Source: Phycisphaerae bacterium (GTDB lineage Bacteria > Planctomycetota > Phycisphaerae > Sedimentisphaerales > SG8-4). From it: 23,310 nt of DNA. The stretch is from positions 1-23,310 of the forward strand of contig JAUXAH010000005.1 of assembly GCA_030614945.1 (NCBI GenBank). Reading direction: 5' to 3'. Of the stretch, positions 1 to 7,041 are shown in pieces. Below the pieces are notes generated by a model. It had not been told where the DNA came from and made no database searches. It saw only the letters and a program-made list of their open reading frames with translations. Position 1 is the stretch's first letter; each line of letters opens with the position of its first letter. Position numbers and translations under genes: made by a program.

Positions 1-141
1 ATTCGTATATCGTTGTTGTTGTTGACACTACCGATAGCTGAGATATCAACTCCACTCCCGTCTGCCTTTCCATCAACATAAACTTGAGCATTCCCGTCTC
101 TGTCGAACACAACACCGACTTGATGCTCTTTATTGTCATCG
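1..141. repeat. terminal direct repeat, left copy (1-141 = 23170-23310)
   Basis: The first 141 bases equal the last 141 exactly. The LamG-gpL frame reads through both copies without interruption when they are merged, which shows that they are one locus in the real molecule. A value of 141 is also a usual maximum k-mer of common metagenome assemblers, so this is probably an assembly overlap of a circular or permuted genome. A biological 141-bp terminal repeat is less likely. Confidence 0.9.
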
Positions 142-629
142 ACGATAGTGCTACTAAAAATACTTAAAGTCGTGGTTCCGTCGTCTATTACAGCATGTAC
201 CTTTCCAGGATAAGGTGGATTGTCGGCGAAGCGTAAATAATAACGTGGGTCTATTCCTTCTATGTTAAGGATTTGTCCATAAGAAGACGGGTCGGCTGTA
301 CGAGGTGGTATTCTTACGCGAGCAAAGATTGAAAAGTCACCAGTGCCGAAGTTGTTTAGGCTCGGAGAGTTATTTACAGCAACATAATCTCCAGCCCCAT
401 CAAAATACAGAGCGTCAGAGTCCCAAGTTGGATTACCAACAAATAACCCGTGGTTTCTATAACCACTCAAATCGATAACTTGCTTCCCTACACGTTCATT
501 GAACACCCAGAAGGCAACACGATTTAGATTAGCCCAATGACCTTTGATTAGACCATACCTCTGGGTGTGCTCAAACGATGGTTTGTCGAAAGGCCGAATG
601 ATTCGACGGCTTGTTGGAGCGAGTATCAT
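1..629 (-). CDS. LamG-domain/gpL-like tail tip fusion protein, N-terminal part (continues at 23169-22167)
   Basis: This is the 5' part of a gene cut by the linearisation point. Reading from the ATG at 629-627 leftwards to base 1 and on at 23169, with the 141-bp duplicate removed, gives one open frame of 543 aa ending at 22167. The visible part is residues 1 to about 210. It starts with a short arm, then a concanavalin/LamG-like jelly-roll: AFWVFNE near residue 40, a DLSGYRNHG turn, and LYFDGAGDYV. These are the usual 'sequence before, nothing-but-the-shell' landmarks of LamG-type carbohydrate or ligand-binding domains. The start codon overlaps the stop of the preceding gene (TAATG, sharing base 629), so translation is probably coupled. 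The domain assignment is by family pattern. A surface-adhesion role at the tail tip is inference. The C-terminal half is described at 22167-23310. Confidence 0.85.
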   Translation of the reverse strand, partial: MILAPTSRRIIRPFDKPSFEHTQRYGLIKGHWANLNRVAFWVFNERVGKQVIDLSGYRNHGLFVGNPTWDSDALYFDGAGDYVAVNNSPSLNNFGTGDFSIFARVRIPPRTADPSSYGQILNIEGIDPRYYLRFADNPPYPGKVHAVIDDGTTTLSIFSSTIVDDNKEHQVGVVFDRDGNAQVYVDGKADGSGVDISAIGSVNNNNDIR

Positions 630-1111
630 TATGCTGTCACACTTTTAAGATTATAGGTTCTGTAGGCAAGAATATTACCTGTTGCACCAAACGCTGCCCC
701 TGTTTTGTTTCTTGGACACAACTTCCATCGACCTGGTGGAATTGGGATCATACTCTTCACAGCAAGTTTTGCTTCTGCCCCCGTGCCCTTTCGTAATCCA
801 AAAGTCGCACAAATCTTGTCCGCTGGTGGCATAGAAGCATCAGCAGTTACTGCATCCGTCACTGTATCGAAATCAGTACCACCATCAATGCTCTCGATTA
901 AGAAAACAACAACTGCTGGAGCGTTTTGACCACTGAGGTCAAGAGAAGCAAGAGTGAGTTCCAAGTCCATGAATGTACACAAGTTGCTTTCATTATTGAT
1001 AGTAGCACCACTCGCTTCGATTGCATTGTTGGCTAGGGCATTGAGCGCAGCCGCTAAATAACTTCCGTATGCCACTGTTGGTGCTGCCCATTTTACAGGT
1101 ATATTAGCCAT
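629..1111 (-). CDS. virion structural protein, putative (160 aa)
   Basis: A 160-aa protein that begins MANIPVKW and has a good Shine-Dalgarno (GGAGG) just upstream. It has no signal peptide or membrane segment. The middle is beta-rich, with a run of the type LELTLASLDLSG, a FLIESIDGG segment and a conserved-looking IPIPPGRWKLCPRNKTGAAFGATGN stretch near the C-terminus. From memory, small proteins with this 'surface / PPGKFK..RN.TG / N.L.YR.YN' pattern occur in the tail or fibre region of several siphoviruses and are annotated as hypothetical virion proteins. It sits between another small virion protein and the LamG-gpL fusion, and its stop overlaps the next start. A tail-tip or appendage role is inferred from position only. 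Confidence 0.7.
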   Translation of the reverse strand: MANIPVKWAAPTVAYGSYLAAALNALANNAIEASGATINNESNLCTFMDLELTLASLDLSGQNAPAVVVFLIESIDGGTDFDTVTDAVTADASMPPADKICATFGLRKGTGAEAKLAVKSMIPIPPGRWKLCPRNKTGAAFGATGNILAYRTYNLKSVTA

Positions 1112-1129
1112 AATGGCCTCCCTTCTATT

Positions 1130-1546
1130 TTAAGCTGCGGCTAAGGTAATAATACCATTTACATGCCACTGAATCTTAAACAAGCCAGCGGCTACTACTT
1201 TCTCGCCACCAAAGTCAATACTACCCACGAGGTCATCAGTGCCCACAGTGTCGTCATAAAGAGCAGCATGCCAGGCACTAAATGTTGCACCAGCCCATTC
1301 AACATCAGTACCGTCGAATTTAACAGCTGTTGCCTGTGTAACGCTCTTGCCACCTAAGACTTTAGTCTTCTGTGCGTAGCCGCCTGCAGCAGGGAGCTCG
1401 TTAACATCTATGTCACCAATAACGTTATCTGTGGGATCGAACGCGTGACTGTCGTCCAATAAGATGACCTTGATGACATCATCCTCCATATCGACGATTT
1501 TGTTCATCAAGTTTGCTCGCCATCTGTTATATGTTCCGCTTGCCAT
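1130..1546 (-). CDS. virion structural protein, putative (138 aa)
   Basis: A 138-aa protein preceded by TTAGGAGATATT and an ATG. The TAG of the upstream gene is embedded in that Shine-Dalgarno, so the two are tightly coupled. The layout YNRWRANLMNK...IKVILLDDSHAF...GYAQ...VKFDGTD VEWAGATFSAWHAALYDD...GSIDFGG...FKIQWHVNGIITL matches, from memory, a widespread phage family of about 130-140 aa found among tail and fibre genes and usually left as hypothetical. It looks all-beta and has no catalytic motif. Its place between the gpM-like protein and the tail-tip hub suggests a virion component. The exact role is unknown. Confidence 0.75.
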   Translation of the reverse strand: MASGTYNRWRANLMNKIVDMEDDVIKVILLDDSHAFDPTDNVIGDIDVNELPAAGGYAQKTKVLGGKSVTQATAVKFDGTDVEWAGATFSAWHAALYDDTVGTDDLVGSIDFGGEKVVAAGLFKIQWHVNGIITLAAA

Positions 1547-1554
1547 AATATCTC

Positions 1555-1740
1555 CTAACTTGGTTTATGTACTTCTGGTGCTATTTGTAAACAAGGCACG
1601 TGAACAGTACAATCTTGGCCGCCTGCAGCATTCGGTGTTTCTTTTGACCACACGCCTATAGGCTGACCGCTCTCGTCGACCGGGACTAACTTGTCCCCCA
1701 TACGGACGTAATCCTTACCGTTGACTTTTATAATTTTCAT
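1555..1740 (-). CDS. hypothetical protein, 61 aa
   Basis: A small acidic to neutral protein beginning MKIIKVNGKDYVRMGDKLVP. The ATG at 1740-1738 is chosen over an ATG further upstream because it forms an ATGA overlap with the stop of the gpM-like gene (bases 1740-1737), the usual spacing in this operon. No domain is recognised. Two cysteines sit near the C-terminus (DCTVHVPC), followed by a proline-containing tail. The N-terminal 'KVNGKDY' beta-hairpin look is common in short phage structural or connector proteins. Position inside the tail operon suggests a minor tail or assembly factor. Function is not known. Confidence 0.55.
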   Translation of the reverse strand: MKIIKVNGKDYVRMGDKLVPVDESGQPIGVWSKETPNAAGGQDCTVHVPCLQIAPEVHKPS

Positions 1741-2153
1741 AGTGGCTCTGCCTGACGAAATTCTAAGTTGATTTTCCATAAATCTTTACGTCCGTCTAAC
1801 CGACACCTCGGACGACCAGTAAAGATGACAGTGTACCAGGTATCGTCTTGATTGTTATACCAAGGAAATGGAACGTCTTTATGATCCTCGTAGAACTGTA
1901 ACACAATAAGTTTGTCTGCTTCGAAAACAGAACGTAACTCAGGAGTAAATGTTAAACCATCAAAAGTGAATTGTTTGTTTTGTAAAGGGTAACCACTGGC
2001 GTAGTCTCCAATCAGCACAGCTTGTTGTGACGGCTCAGCACTAAAGGTTTTCGATGGTCTTCGCCCTATAATGGGGAAACTGCTACTGCACGTAGGCGCA
2101 TATATTCGTGCAACTGCTTCCAATGTTGCTGGTGTTACTGTCATGTTAGCCAT
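1737..2153 (-). CDS. lambda gpM-like minor tail protein with extra N-terminal repeat segment
   Basis: A 138-aa protein directly after the tape measure, the place gpM holds in lambda. The central and C-terminal part carries FTFDGLTFTPELRSVFEADKLIVLQFYEDHKDVPFPWYNNQDDTWYTVIF, then RCRLDG and a final LEFRQ. This is the layout of the gpM/minor-tail family, which forms part of the tail-tip complex at the distal end of the tube. The first 20 residues (MTVTPATLEAVARIYAPT) are unusual. They match the unit repeated three times in the LamG-gpL fusion (22794-23006), so two tail-tip proteins share a short module. Start ATG is 2153-2151, one base after the TMP stop. The next gene overlaps by ATGA. Family call is moderately sure. 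Confidence 0.72.
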   Translation of the reverse strand: MANMTVTPATLEAVARIYAPTCSSSFPIIGRRPSKTFSAEPSQQAVLIGDYASGYPLQNKQFTFDGLTFTPELRSVFEADKLIVLQFYEDHKDVPFPWYNNQDDTWYTVIFTGRPRCRLDGRKDLWKINLEFRQAEPL

Positions 2154-2154
2154 T

Positions 2155-4905
2155 TTATCCTGCCCTCGCTACTTGTTGAATTCCGCGCTGGGTCGCTCTA
2201 TCGTGTGCCATTAGTTCCAAATTGACTTTCTTAATCTGACCTTTAATATCATAGTCCGCCTCAGTAACTCTAGGTCTCTCCTGACCCGTATAGTTAATGT
2301 TAACTTCAAGGCTACCTCCACCGACGCCAGAGTACGTCTCGCCTTTATGTACCTTAGCCCAACCTGTTTGTAGAACTGTACCGCCGTGTTGTAAGCTGCC
2401 TGCTGCTGGACCTCCATGTGGAGAGGTAAACGCAGTCGGTTTAACAGGTGTACCACCTAAAGCACCTGCGAATACACTTGCTAAACCTGTTGCCAGTGGG
2501 TCGATGAATGCGATACGTACAGCTTTCCAATAAACCTCCTCGAGCATGTTCAGCATGTGATCTTTCCAGTTTTTCATATCACGCATACTTCGTTCGAGTC
2601 CAGAGGCGAAAGCATCCTGGAATGCAAAGGAGAACTCGTATGCTCGTTCGGCCCAAGTTGTTATCTCGCGTCTGATTGCTGTCCCTGCTGCTTGGAAACC
2701 ACTACGGATATCACCAAATGACAATAGGTATTCCTCTCGTAGTACATCTGCTTGCTCTTGGTACCACCTAGTTAAGGTTTGCACATCGACACCGAGGTAA
2801 CGGTACCATTCACTGAGTTCCTTCAGGTCTTTCATTTGTTCCTTATGAGCACCATATGTGATATGCCTTATCTCACCATAGATGCTCTTGTAAGCACCAA
2901 CACGTTCTGCTAAGAGTTCCCGGTAGAAGACTCCCTGCTGTTCCTCCCTTCTCACCATCTCATCAGCTCCGGGCGCGGCGCCAGGTATAGCGGGGGGCAC
3001 TCTTGGTGTTATGCCCCAGGTTGGCATACCTTCTAATATGGTCTTAATGTTGGCTGCACGCTCCCTGGCAATTTGTATTAAGCGTTTACTTAAGTCTTTC
3101 TCTTCATCTACTACCTTTTCACGTGGTCCAAGACCGATACCTGCAGGGAATTGACGACCTAACGGTATTCCTGTAAGCCTGGTAAAATCACGCTGGGCTT
3201 CCTCGCTACTCTTCATTAGCTTCTCACCAAGCCATTCGACAGCCCTCTGTTGTGTTGTGGCAAGTCTTTGTAATGCACCAGTGACGCCACCAACAAGAGA
3301 GTCCACAAGAGCCTTACCAGCCATTCTACCAGCGGTTTCCATTATGGCAACTAATGACTCGGCGAGACCTTTGAAGAGCTCTGTAATTACATGAAGCGCT
3401 ACCGATACACCACCTCGCCAATCTGTCGTCAGGTAAGCAACCCAATCCTTGAGTGCACCTTCGACCCACCCCAAGTAATAAGCAACCTTCTCTGCCCAAA
3501 TCTTGATTTGTGGTCTAGCTTTCACTAACCACTGTGTCATTGCTTCCGCTGCTGCTCTAATACGTGGAAGGAATGGTTTACCGATTACGGCAGCAACACC
3601 TTTTAGAGCATCACGCATATCCGAGAGAACATCTCTGGTAGTACCCCAGGTATCCTGGTAAGCATCTTCAACATCCATTGCTGCATGTACAATGTAAGCA
3701 TAAAATCCAGCCCACGAGACCGTTGCGATACCTACTGCCCATTTTATATAGATGCCCATCTTATCAGCAGCCCACTTAGCGGCGGCTACTATCTTACCAA
3801 AGGTCCACTCAGCTGCGTCGTGTATCGCCTTGAAGGCACCTACGTAGGCTTTGACCATTACACCAGAGATGTCGTACATCGTTTGCCCTTGTTGTTGTAC
3901 ACCCCGTATGATGTCGTCTCCAAGGGAGCGTACTACCTTTCCTGCTGCAGAATACTTTTCTACTATCCTTCCTGCTACCTTTCCTGCTTTCTGTGCTGCT
4001 TCCACTAATGCTGCATCTTGTGCTGCTTTTGACATTTTATCCCACTCCGCCCTCCCTTTCTTCGTCGCCTCTGCAAGATCAAGGACAGCTCTTGTCGACT
4101 GTTTAGTAGCTTCTGTCGATTGTTTGGTAGCTTCTGTAGCTTCCTTAAGCAAATTCACTTTAATTGGCCACATAACCCGTACTTTATCCCATGCTTCCTT
4201 TCGTTTGAGCATTGCGGTTCGTAACTTATCCTCTGTCTTTGCCAATATCTCGGCTATCATGACCTGAGCTTTTACCTTCTCATAACCGAGTATATACGCA
4301 CCGAGGTATTCGGCACCCTGTCTAAGTCTAAGACCTAGCTCGTGTACAGTTCTACTCAAAGCCTTAAACACATCGGTTACAGATTTGAGTCCGGGTGGCA
4401 TTTTAGAGATTTGCCACATTTCTTTAACCGTTGCCCTTATTCCAGTAAATGCTTTTAGTACTGAGGTAACTACGCCCTTAACTGCGTCAACTACGTGTAG
4501 CAAAGTTGTAGTTAACCTTTTGAGCCAAACGGGTGTCTCTGATAGGCCCTTGAGGAAGGTATGTATTCCTGCTGTAAGTTTACTTATGATAGGTATTCCT
4601 TTAGTTAGCCATTTGATTGCACTGGATACTCTTAGTACAGCTTTGAACACGGCTCTAAACACCTCAGCGACGTGTCCTACTGCTGCAATTAACGGCTTGA
4701 TCGTAGCAGCTATTCTTTGTATAACTTTGGGTACCATATTGGCTGTCTCGAATATTTTCTTTGTTACATCGGCAGCCATACCAGCAAAAGATTTTTCGAC
4801 CTCCTTTGCAGCTTTTGTGGTCACAGCTTTGACTTTCTCAAGCTGTTGCGGCAACTTGCTAGTGTCTACTTCAACTCCGATCGTTGCTGTCGCAAAATTC
4901 GGCAT
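2155..4905 (-). CDS. tail tape measure protein
   Basis: A 916-aa protein and the second-longest gene here. It lies right after the frameshifting chaperone pair, which is where tape measure genes always lie in this class of phage. It sets tail length and is ejected with the DNA. The N-terminus is helical and Lys/Ala/Val-rich, with many amphipathic segments and a hydrophobic stretch around residues 385-410 (IYIKWAVGIATVSWAGFYAYIVHAAM). The C-terminus, with SPHGGPAAGSLQHGGTV and HKGETY followed by a beta segment, resembles the lambda-family gpH C-terminal region. At about 0.15 nm per residue, 916 aa predicts a tail of roughly 135 nm (inference). The start overlaps the upstream stop as TAATG at 4907-4903. 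A short internal duplication is listed separately. Confidence 0.92.
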   Translation of the reverse strand: MPNFATATIGVEVDTSKLPQQLEKVKAVTTKAAKEVEKSFAGMAADVTKKIFETANMVPKVIQRIAATIKPLIAAVGHVAEVFRAVFKAVLRVSSAIKWLTKGIPIISKLTAGIHTFLKGLSETPVWLKRLTTTLLHVVDAVKGVVTSVLKAFTGIRATVKEMWQISKMPPGLKSVTDVFKALSRTVHELGLRLRQGAEYLGAYILGYEKVKAQVMIAEILAKTEDKLRTAMLKRKEAWDKVRVMWPIKVNLLKEATEATKQSTEATKQSTRAVLDLAEATKKGRAEWDKMSKAAQDAALVEAAQKAGKVAGRIVEKYSAAGKVVRSLGDDIIRGVQQQGQTMYDISGVMVKAYVGAFKAIHDAAEWTFGKIVAAAKWAADKMGIYIKWAVGIATVSWAGFYAYIVHAAMDVEDAYQDTWGTTRDVLSDMRDALKGVAAVIGKPFLPRIRAAAEAMTQWLVKARPQIKIWAEKVAYYLGWVEGALKDWVAYLTTDWRGGVSVALHVITELFKGLAESLVAIMETAGRMAGKALVDSLVGGVTGALQRLATTQQRAVEWLGEKLMKSSEEAQRDFTRLTGIPLGRQFPAGIGLGPREKVVDEEKDLSKRLIQIARERAANIKTILEGMPTWGITPRVPPAIPGAAPGADEMVRREEQQGVFYRELLAERVGAYKSIYGEIRHITYGAHKEQMKDLKELSEWYRYLGVDVQTLTRWYQEQADVLREEYLLSFGDIRSGFQAAGTAIRREITTWAERAYEFSFAFQDAFASGLERSMRDMKNWKDHMLNMLEEVYWKAVRIAFIDPLATGLASVFAGALGGTPVKPTAFTSPHGGPAAGSLQHGGTVLQTGWAKVHKGETYSGVGGGSLEVNINYTGQERPRVTEADYDIKGQIKKVNLELMAHDRATQRGIQQVARAG
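4094..4135 (-). repeat. 21-bp tandem duplication inside the tape measure gene
   Basis: Two adjacent 21-bp units (4094-4114 and 4115-4135) differ at two bases and encode the heptapeptide pair TEATKQS TEATKQS. A third, partial unit follows on the upstream side. Loss or gain of seven-residue helical units is a plausible way to change tape measure length by about 1 nm steps. This is seen directly in the sequence; the consequence is inference. Confidence 0.75.
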
Positions 4906-5237
4906 TATGATTTCTCCTTTGTGTACTCCATTTCAATTCGGTGGCACGTACGTACACCTTCAAACAACTTCTTGACATCACCGTCGGTGGTGTACAATTT
5001 GATAGTGTCTAACACTGCACCATGATCTAACCCGATAACTCCACCCATAGGTGCTACACGTACTTGGTTACCAACGAGCGTGTACATATCCCAGACCTCG
5101 AAGTTCTCTTCGTTTAACACAACGAGGCACTGCTCGCATGGTGGTTCTTCTTTACCATCAGCTTCGTAAAGCTCTACGCAGACGTCACAGGTTCCGTAGA
5201 CTGCTCTTCGGCACTGCCACTCGATGAACTCTCTAAG
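4905..5237 (-). CDS. tail assembly chaperone, frameshift extension (gpT-like part of a gpG-GT fusion)
   Basis: This frame is open from the slippery site at 5243-5237 down to the stop at 4907-4905 and gives 110 residues appended to the first 132 codons of the upstream gene (about 242 aa in total). It begins KLREFIEWQCRR and carries CDVC and CEQC pairs 13 residues apart, like the Cys-containing T domains of several siphoviruses. The only start-like codon inside it is a GTG at 5120 without a Shine-Dalgarno, so independent initiation is unlikely. In lambda the GT product binds the tape measure and recruits tube subunits. The gene here directly precedes the tape measure. The frameshift reading is strongly supported by the geometry; the zinc-binding suggestion is inference. 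Confidence 0.85.
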   Translation of the reverse strand, partial: LREFIEWQCRRAVYGTCDVCVELYEADGKEEPPCEQCLVVLNEENFEVWDMYTLVGNQVRVAPMGGVIGLDHGAVLDTIKLYTTDGDVKKLFEGVRTCHRIEMEYTKEKS

Positions 5238-5632
5238 TTTTTTGCTCGCGCCTCATCGAGTGCCACGTTTGTCCGGTTCAACTCCTCCATGGACTCCAAA
5301 TAGAACTTCATGAAGTCCGGGGATTCCATCGCCCTGACCTTGTTTGCACGTGTACACTCTGCAGGGGTGTCATCATTATCAAGATACACTTCTTTCCAGT
5401 TAGTAATGGAGTAATCCACACGCAATGCATGTGCTAACTTCTCATCCTCTTTCTGGTCATCATAGCGCCTACCGGTACCGCGTTCGAACTTCCAGTTGTG
5501 TTTGACAGTTAACCTATCAATTCGTTGGACTTCTTTGGGCGTGGCTATACGAAGACGCAGACCACCTGTCTCGGGGTTGTCAGGGTCAAAGTAAAACCAC
5601 TGACCCGGGTTTTCGGTATCAAACCGTGGCAT
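5174..5632 (-). CDS. tail assembly chaperone, gpG-like (zero-frame product)
   Basis: A 152-aa protein with a strong Shine-Dalgarno, AGGAGG, six bases before the ATG at 5632. It starts MPRFDTENPGQWFYFDPDNPETGGLRLRIATPKEVQRID, which looks like the N-terminal fold of tail assembly chaperones that handle substrate-binding beta strands. The rest is helical (FMKFYLESMEELNRTNVALDEARAKN) with a disordered Ser/Glu/Thr-rich end. The A AAA AAC heptamer lies at codons 131-132, and only the 20 residues after it differ between the short and the frameshifted products. Chaperone identity comes from position plus the frameshift layout, more than from sequence. Confidence 0.85.
   Translation of the reverse strand: MPRFDTENPGQWFYFDPDNPETGGLRLRIATPKEVQRIDRLTVKHNWKFERGTGRRYDDQKEDEKLAHALRVDYSITNWKEVYLDNDDTPAECTRANKVRAMESPDFMKFYLESMEELNRTNVALDEARAKNLESSSSGSAEEQSTEPVTSA
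5237..5243 (-). promoter_or_regulatory. programmed -1 ribosomal frameshift site, A AAA AAC
   Basis: The minus strand reads GCA AAA AAC TTA in the zero frame of the chaperone gene, a canonical X XXY YYZ heptamer. Slipping one base back gives AAA AAA CTT and opens a frame of 110 codons that ends exactly at the tape measure start. The +1 shift is not open in this way. The overlap of the two products is 63 nt, from the slip site to the zero-frame stop at 5174. A weak GGC/GCC stem lies just downstream; I see no strong stimulator. Confidence 0.88.
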
Positions 5633-5654
5633 CTTGTACCTCCTATGTTAAGTT

Positions 5655-6146
5655 TTAGCGAACTCCGGCACAAATGAGCTCGACGTTTGCTGGCACACCA
5701 GCGGCGTGGACGAACTCGAGCGAACCTGTTGTGGCACCAATTGTCAAGCCAGTTCCAGGGAAGACCATAAATAATTGGCCATCGTCAGGTAACTTTAGAA
5801 CATCTGTAGCTGCCTCAAAAATCGGGAATATCTCTGCAGCGTCATTACTAATCTCAAGTTCTACACCGGTGAGGTTCTTGATGAACAAAACCTTGAGTTT
5901 GGTGATAGCAAGACCCACTAAAAAGGCATCCCTCAACGCTACGCCGTTGAGGTCAATCGTGTCCAGAGTAGTGATAGAAAGGATGTCGTGAAAGAATACA
6001 TCACACTGGCCGGTCAATACACCATCGGTGAACTGTATGCCTCTGGCCTCACTGATCTTATCGATGGCGCTACCGAGCCCTTGGATGCTACTATTGTCGC
6101 CCTGTGCGACCAAACTTAGGTCGAAGTTGATGGAAACATTGTCCAT
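5655..6146 (-). CDS. virion protein with beta-sandwich signature, putative
   Basis: A 163-aa protein with an ideal AAGGAG eight bases before its ATG. It has no signal peptide. The pattern LDTIDLNGVALRDAFLVGLAITKLKVLFIKNLTGVELEISND followed by FPGTGLTIGATTGSLEFVHA resembles a recurring phage fold in which 'TLDL.GSL.D.....TF.KIK.L.I.N', then 'I.V.PGG' and a final 'L...N....' occur. Proteins with this signature are found as minor virion proteins, sometimes as fibres or tail decorations. It lies between the tail tube gene and the chaperone. I infer a tail-surface role; the fold recognition is from memory. Confidence 0.6.
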   Translation of the reverse strand: MDNVSINFDLSLVAQGDNSSIQGLGSAIDKISEARGIQFTDGVLTGQCDVFFHDILSITTLDTIDLNGVALRDAFLVGLAITKLKVLFIKNLTGVELEISNDAAEIFPIFEAATDVLKLPDDGQLFMVFPGTGLTIGATTGSLEFVHAAGVPANVELICAGVR

Positions 6147-6197
6147 GAGTGTTTCTCCTTAACAAAATAAATTGATAGTTAATTGTTGTCAACATTG

Positions 6198-6638
6198 TTA
6201 GACTCGCTTTAGTGCCCCATTTATTGTCAATGTGGCACTGAATGTAGCTATCCCAGACTTGTCATCCCCGATAGCCTTAGCGGTAATAACAATCGCATGC
6301 GATGGGACATTATCTCCCGTCATCAAGACTGCGGGATCTGGTGTATAGTACTTATTAGCCGCTTTGTCAACATAGAGCTTCAAATCAGTGATCTGTGCAC
6401 CATCTGCGAGCCTGGTCTCAAGTAATACCTGTCCTGCATCACCCATCTTTAGGTTACCAGAAATAGTAACATTCCCACCTATAATCTGCATCGGCAAGGC
6501 CATGATGTGTTCATCCTCGAACTCGTCAATGGCCTGCATCTGGCGCGTCTCGCCATCGTACGCCCAGGTTGTTGAACCACCAATCTTTTGAGCGCCAATG
6601 TAAACGCCGCCTTTATAGCCTGCCTTCGGTGCTGTCAT
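6198..6638 (-). CDS. major tail (tube) protein, putative
   Basis: A 146-aa protein if translation begins at MTAPKAG. This ATG (6638-6636) has GAAAGGAC seven bases upstream, whereas the ATG 15 bases earlier overlaps that Shine-Dalgarno and would have none. Features: GGVYIGAQKIGGSTTWAYDGETRQMQAIDEFEDEHI, an alternation of short beta strands, then VTISGNLKMGD, and a final beta-rich ATFSATLTINGAL. This suits tail tube subunits such as lambda gpV-N or the type-1 tube family. Its place between terminator and chaperone genes is the strongest support. I see no C-terminal Ig domain, so the tube lacks the decoration present in lambda gpV. Confidence 0.7.
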   Translation of the reverse strand: MTAPKAGYKGGVYIGAQKIGGSTTWAYDGETRQMQAIDEFEDEHIMALPMQIIGGNVTISGNLKMGDAGQVLLETRLADGAQITDLKLYVDKAANKYYTPDPAVLMTGDNVPSHAIVITAKAIGDDKSGIATFSATLTINGALKRV

Positions 6639-6654
6639 GATATGTCCTTTCAAT

Positions 6655-7041
6655 TTAAGTTTTCTGTATCAATAGTTCATACGAAACATCGTAAGTCCAG
6701 ATACCATCTTCACGGAAAATGTTAGCTGGGCCTCTTTCCATTGTAATCGCCTCGTAACCAGCTACCACTAAGTCGTGCTGATCGTAAAGCGCCTTCAAAG
6801 CTTCAAACGCATTACCGAGTACTGTCATAGTTGATGCATCATCGTAGAAAGTAAATGTTATCAAAAAGTCTTCACAATCTACTTCAAACTCTCCTTCACC
6901 AGGTATATTCGATGGTAGTTTACACACACCGTAGGGATATGCTGCCTCATCATCGGCTTCCGTATTATACAAAGCCGTTAAGATAGTATCTAACGGACTG
7001 CCCGTAAACCTAACCCAGATAGCGTCGAAAATTACATTCAC
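6655..7041 (-). CDS. tail terminator-like protein, putative (gpU/DUF3168-like)
   Basis: 128 aa. The start is a GTG forming GTGA with the upstream stop (7041-7038), with AGAGGAT about ten bases before it. The layout is a first helix with DAIWVRFTGSPLDTILTALYN, a mixed middle with ITFTFYDDAST, and a C-terminal strand YDVSYELLIQKT. Proteins of this size and alpha/beta layout, encoded right before the tail tube gene, cap the tail and join it to the head (lambda gpU, SPP1 gp17). Sequence alone would not settle this. Position plus size make it the best candidate for the terminator. Confidence 0.6.
   Translation of the reverse strand: MNVIFDAIWVRFTGSPLDTILTALYNTEADDEAAYPYGVCKLPSNIPGEGEFEVDCEDFLITFTFYDDASTMTVLGNAFEALKALYDQHDLVVAGYEAITMERGPANIFREDGIWTYDVSYELLIQKT

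Noticed and set aside
1..141. biological 141-bp terminal repeat or LTR/attachment site
   Set aside because: Its length equals a standard assembler k-mer, it lies inside a coding domain and away from the terminase genes; an assembly overlap of a circular contig is simpler.
4385..4975. 196-codon plus-strand ORF opposite the tape measure gene
   Set aside because: It is the shadow of the Ala/Leu/Val-rich helical region of the tape measure, has no Shine-Dalgarno and no recognisable domain.
4905..5120. independent 71-aa gene from the GTG at 5120
   Set aside because: No ribosome binding site; the -1 frameshift at 5243-5237 explains the frame better.
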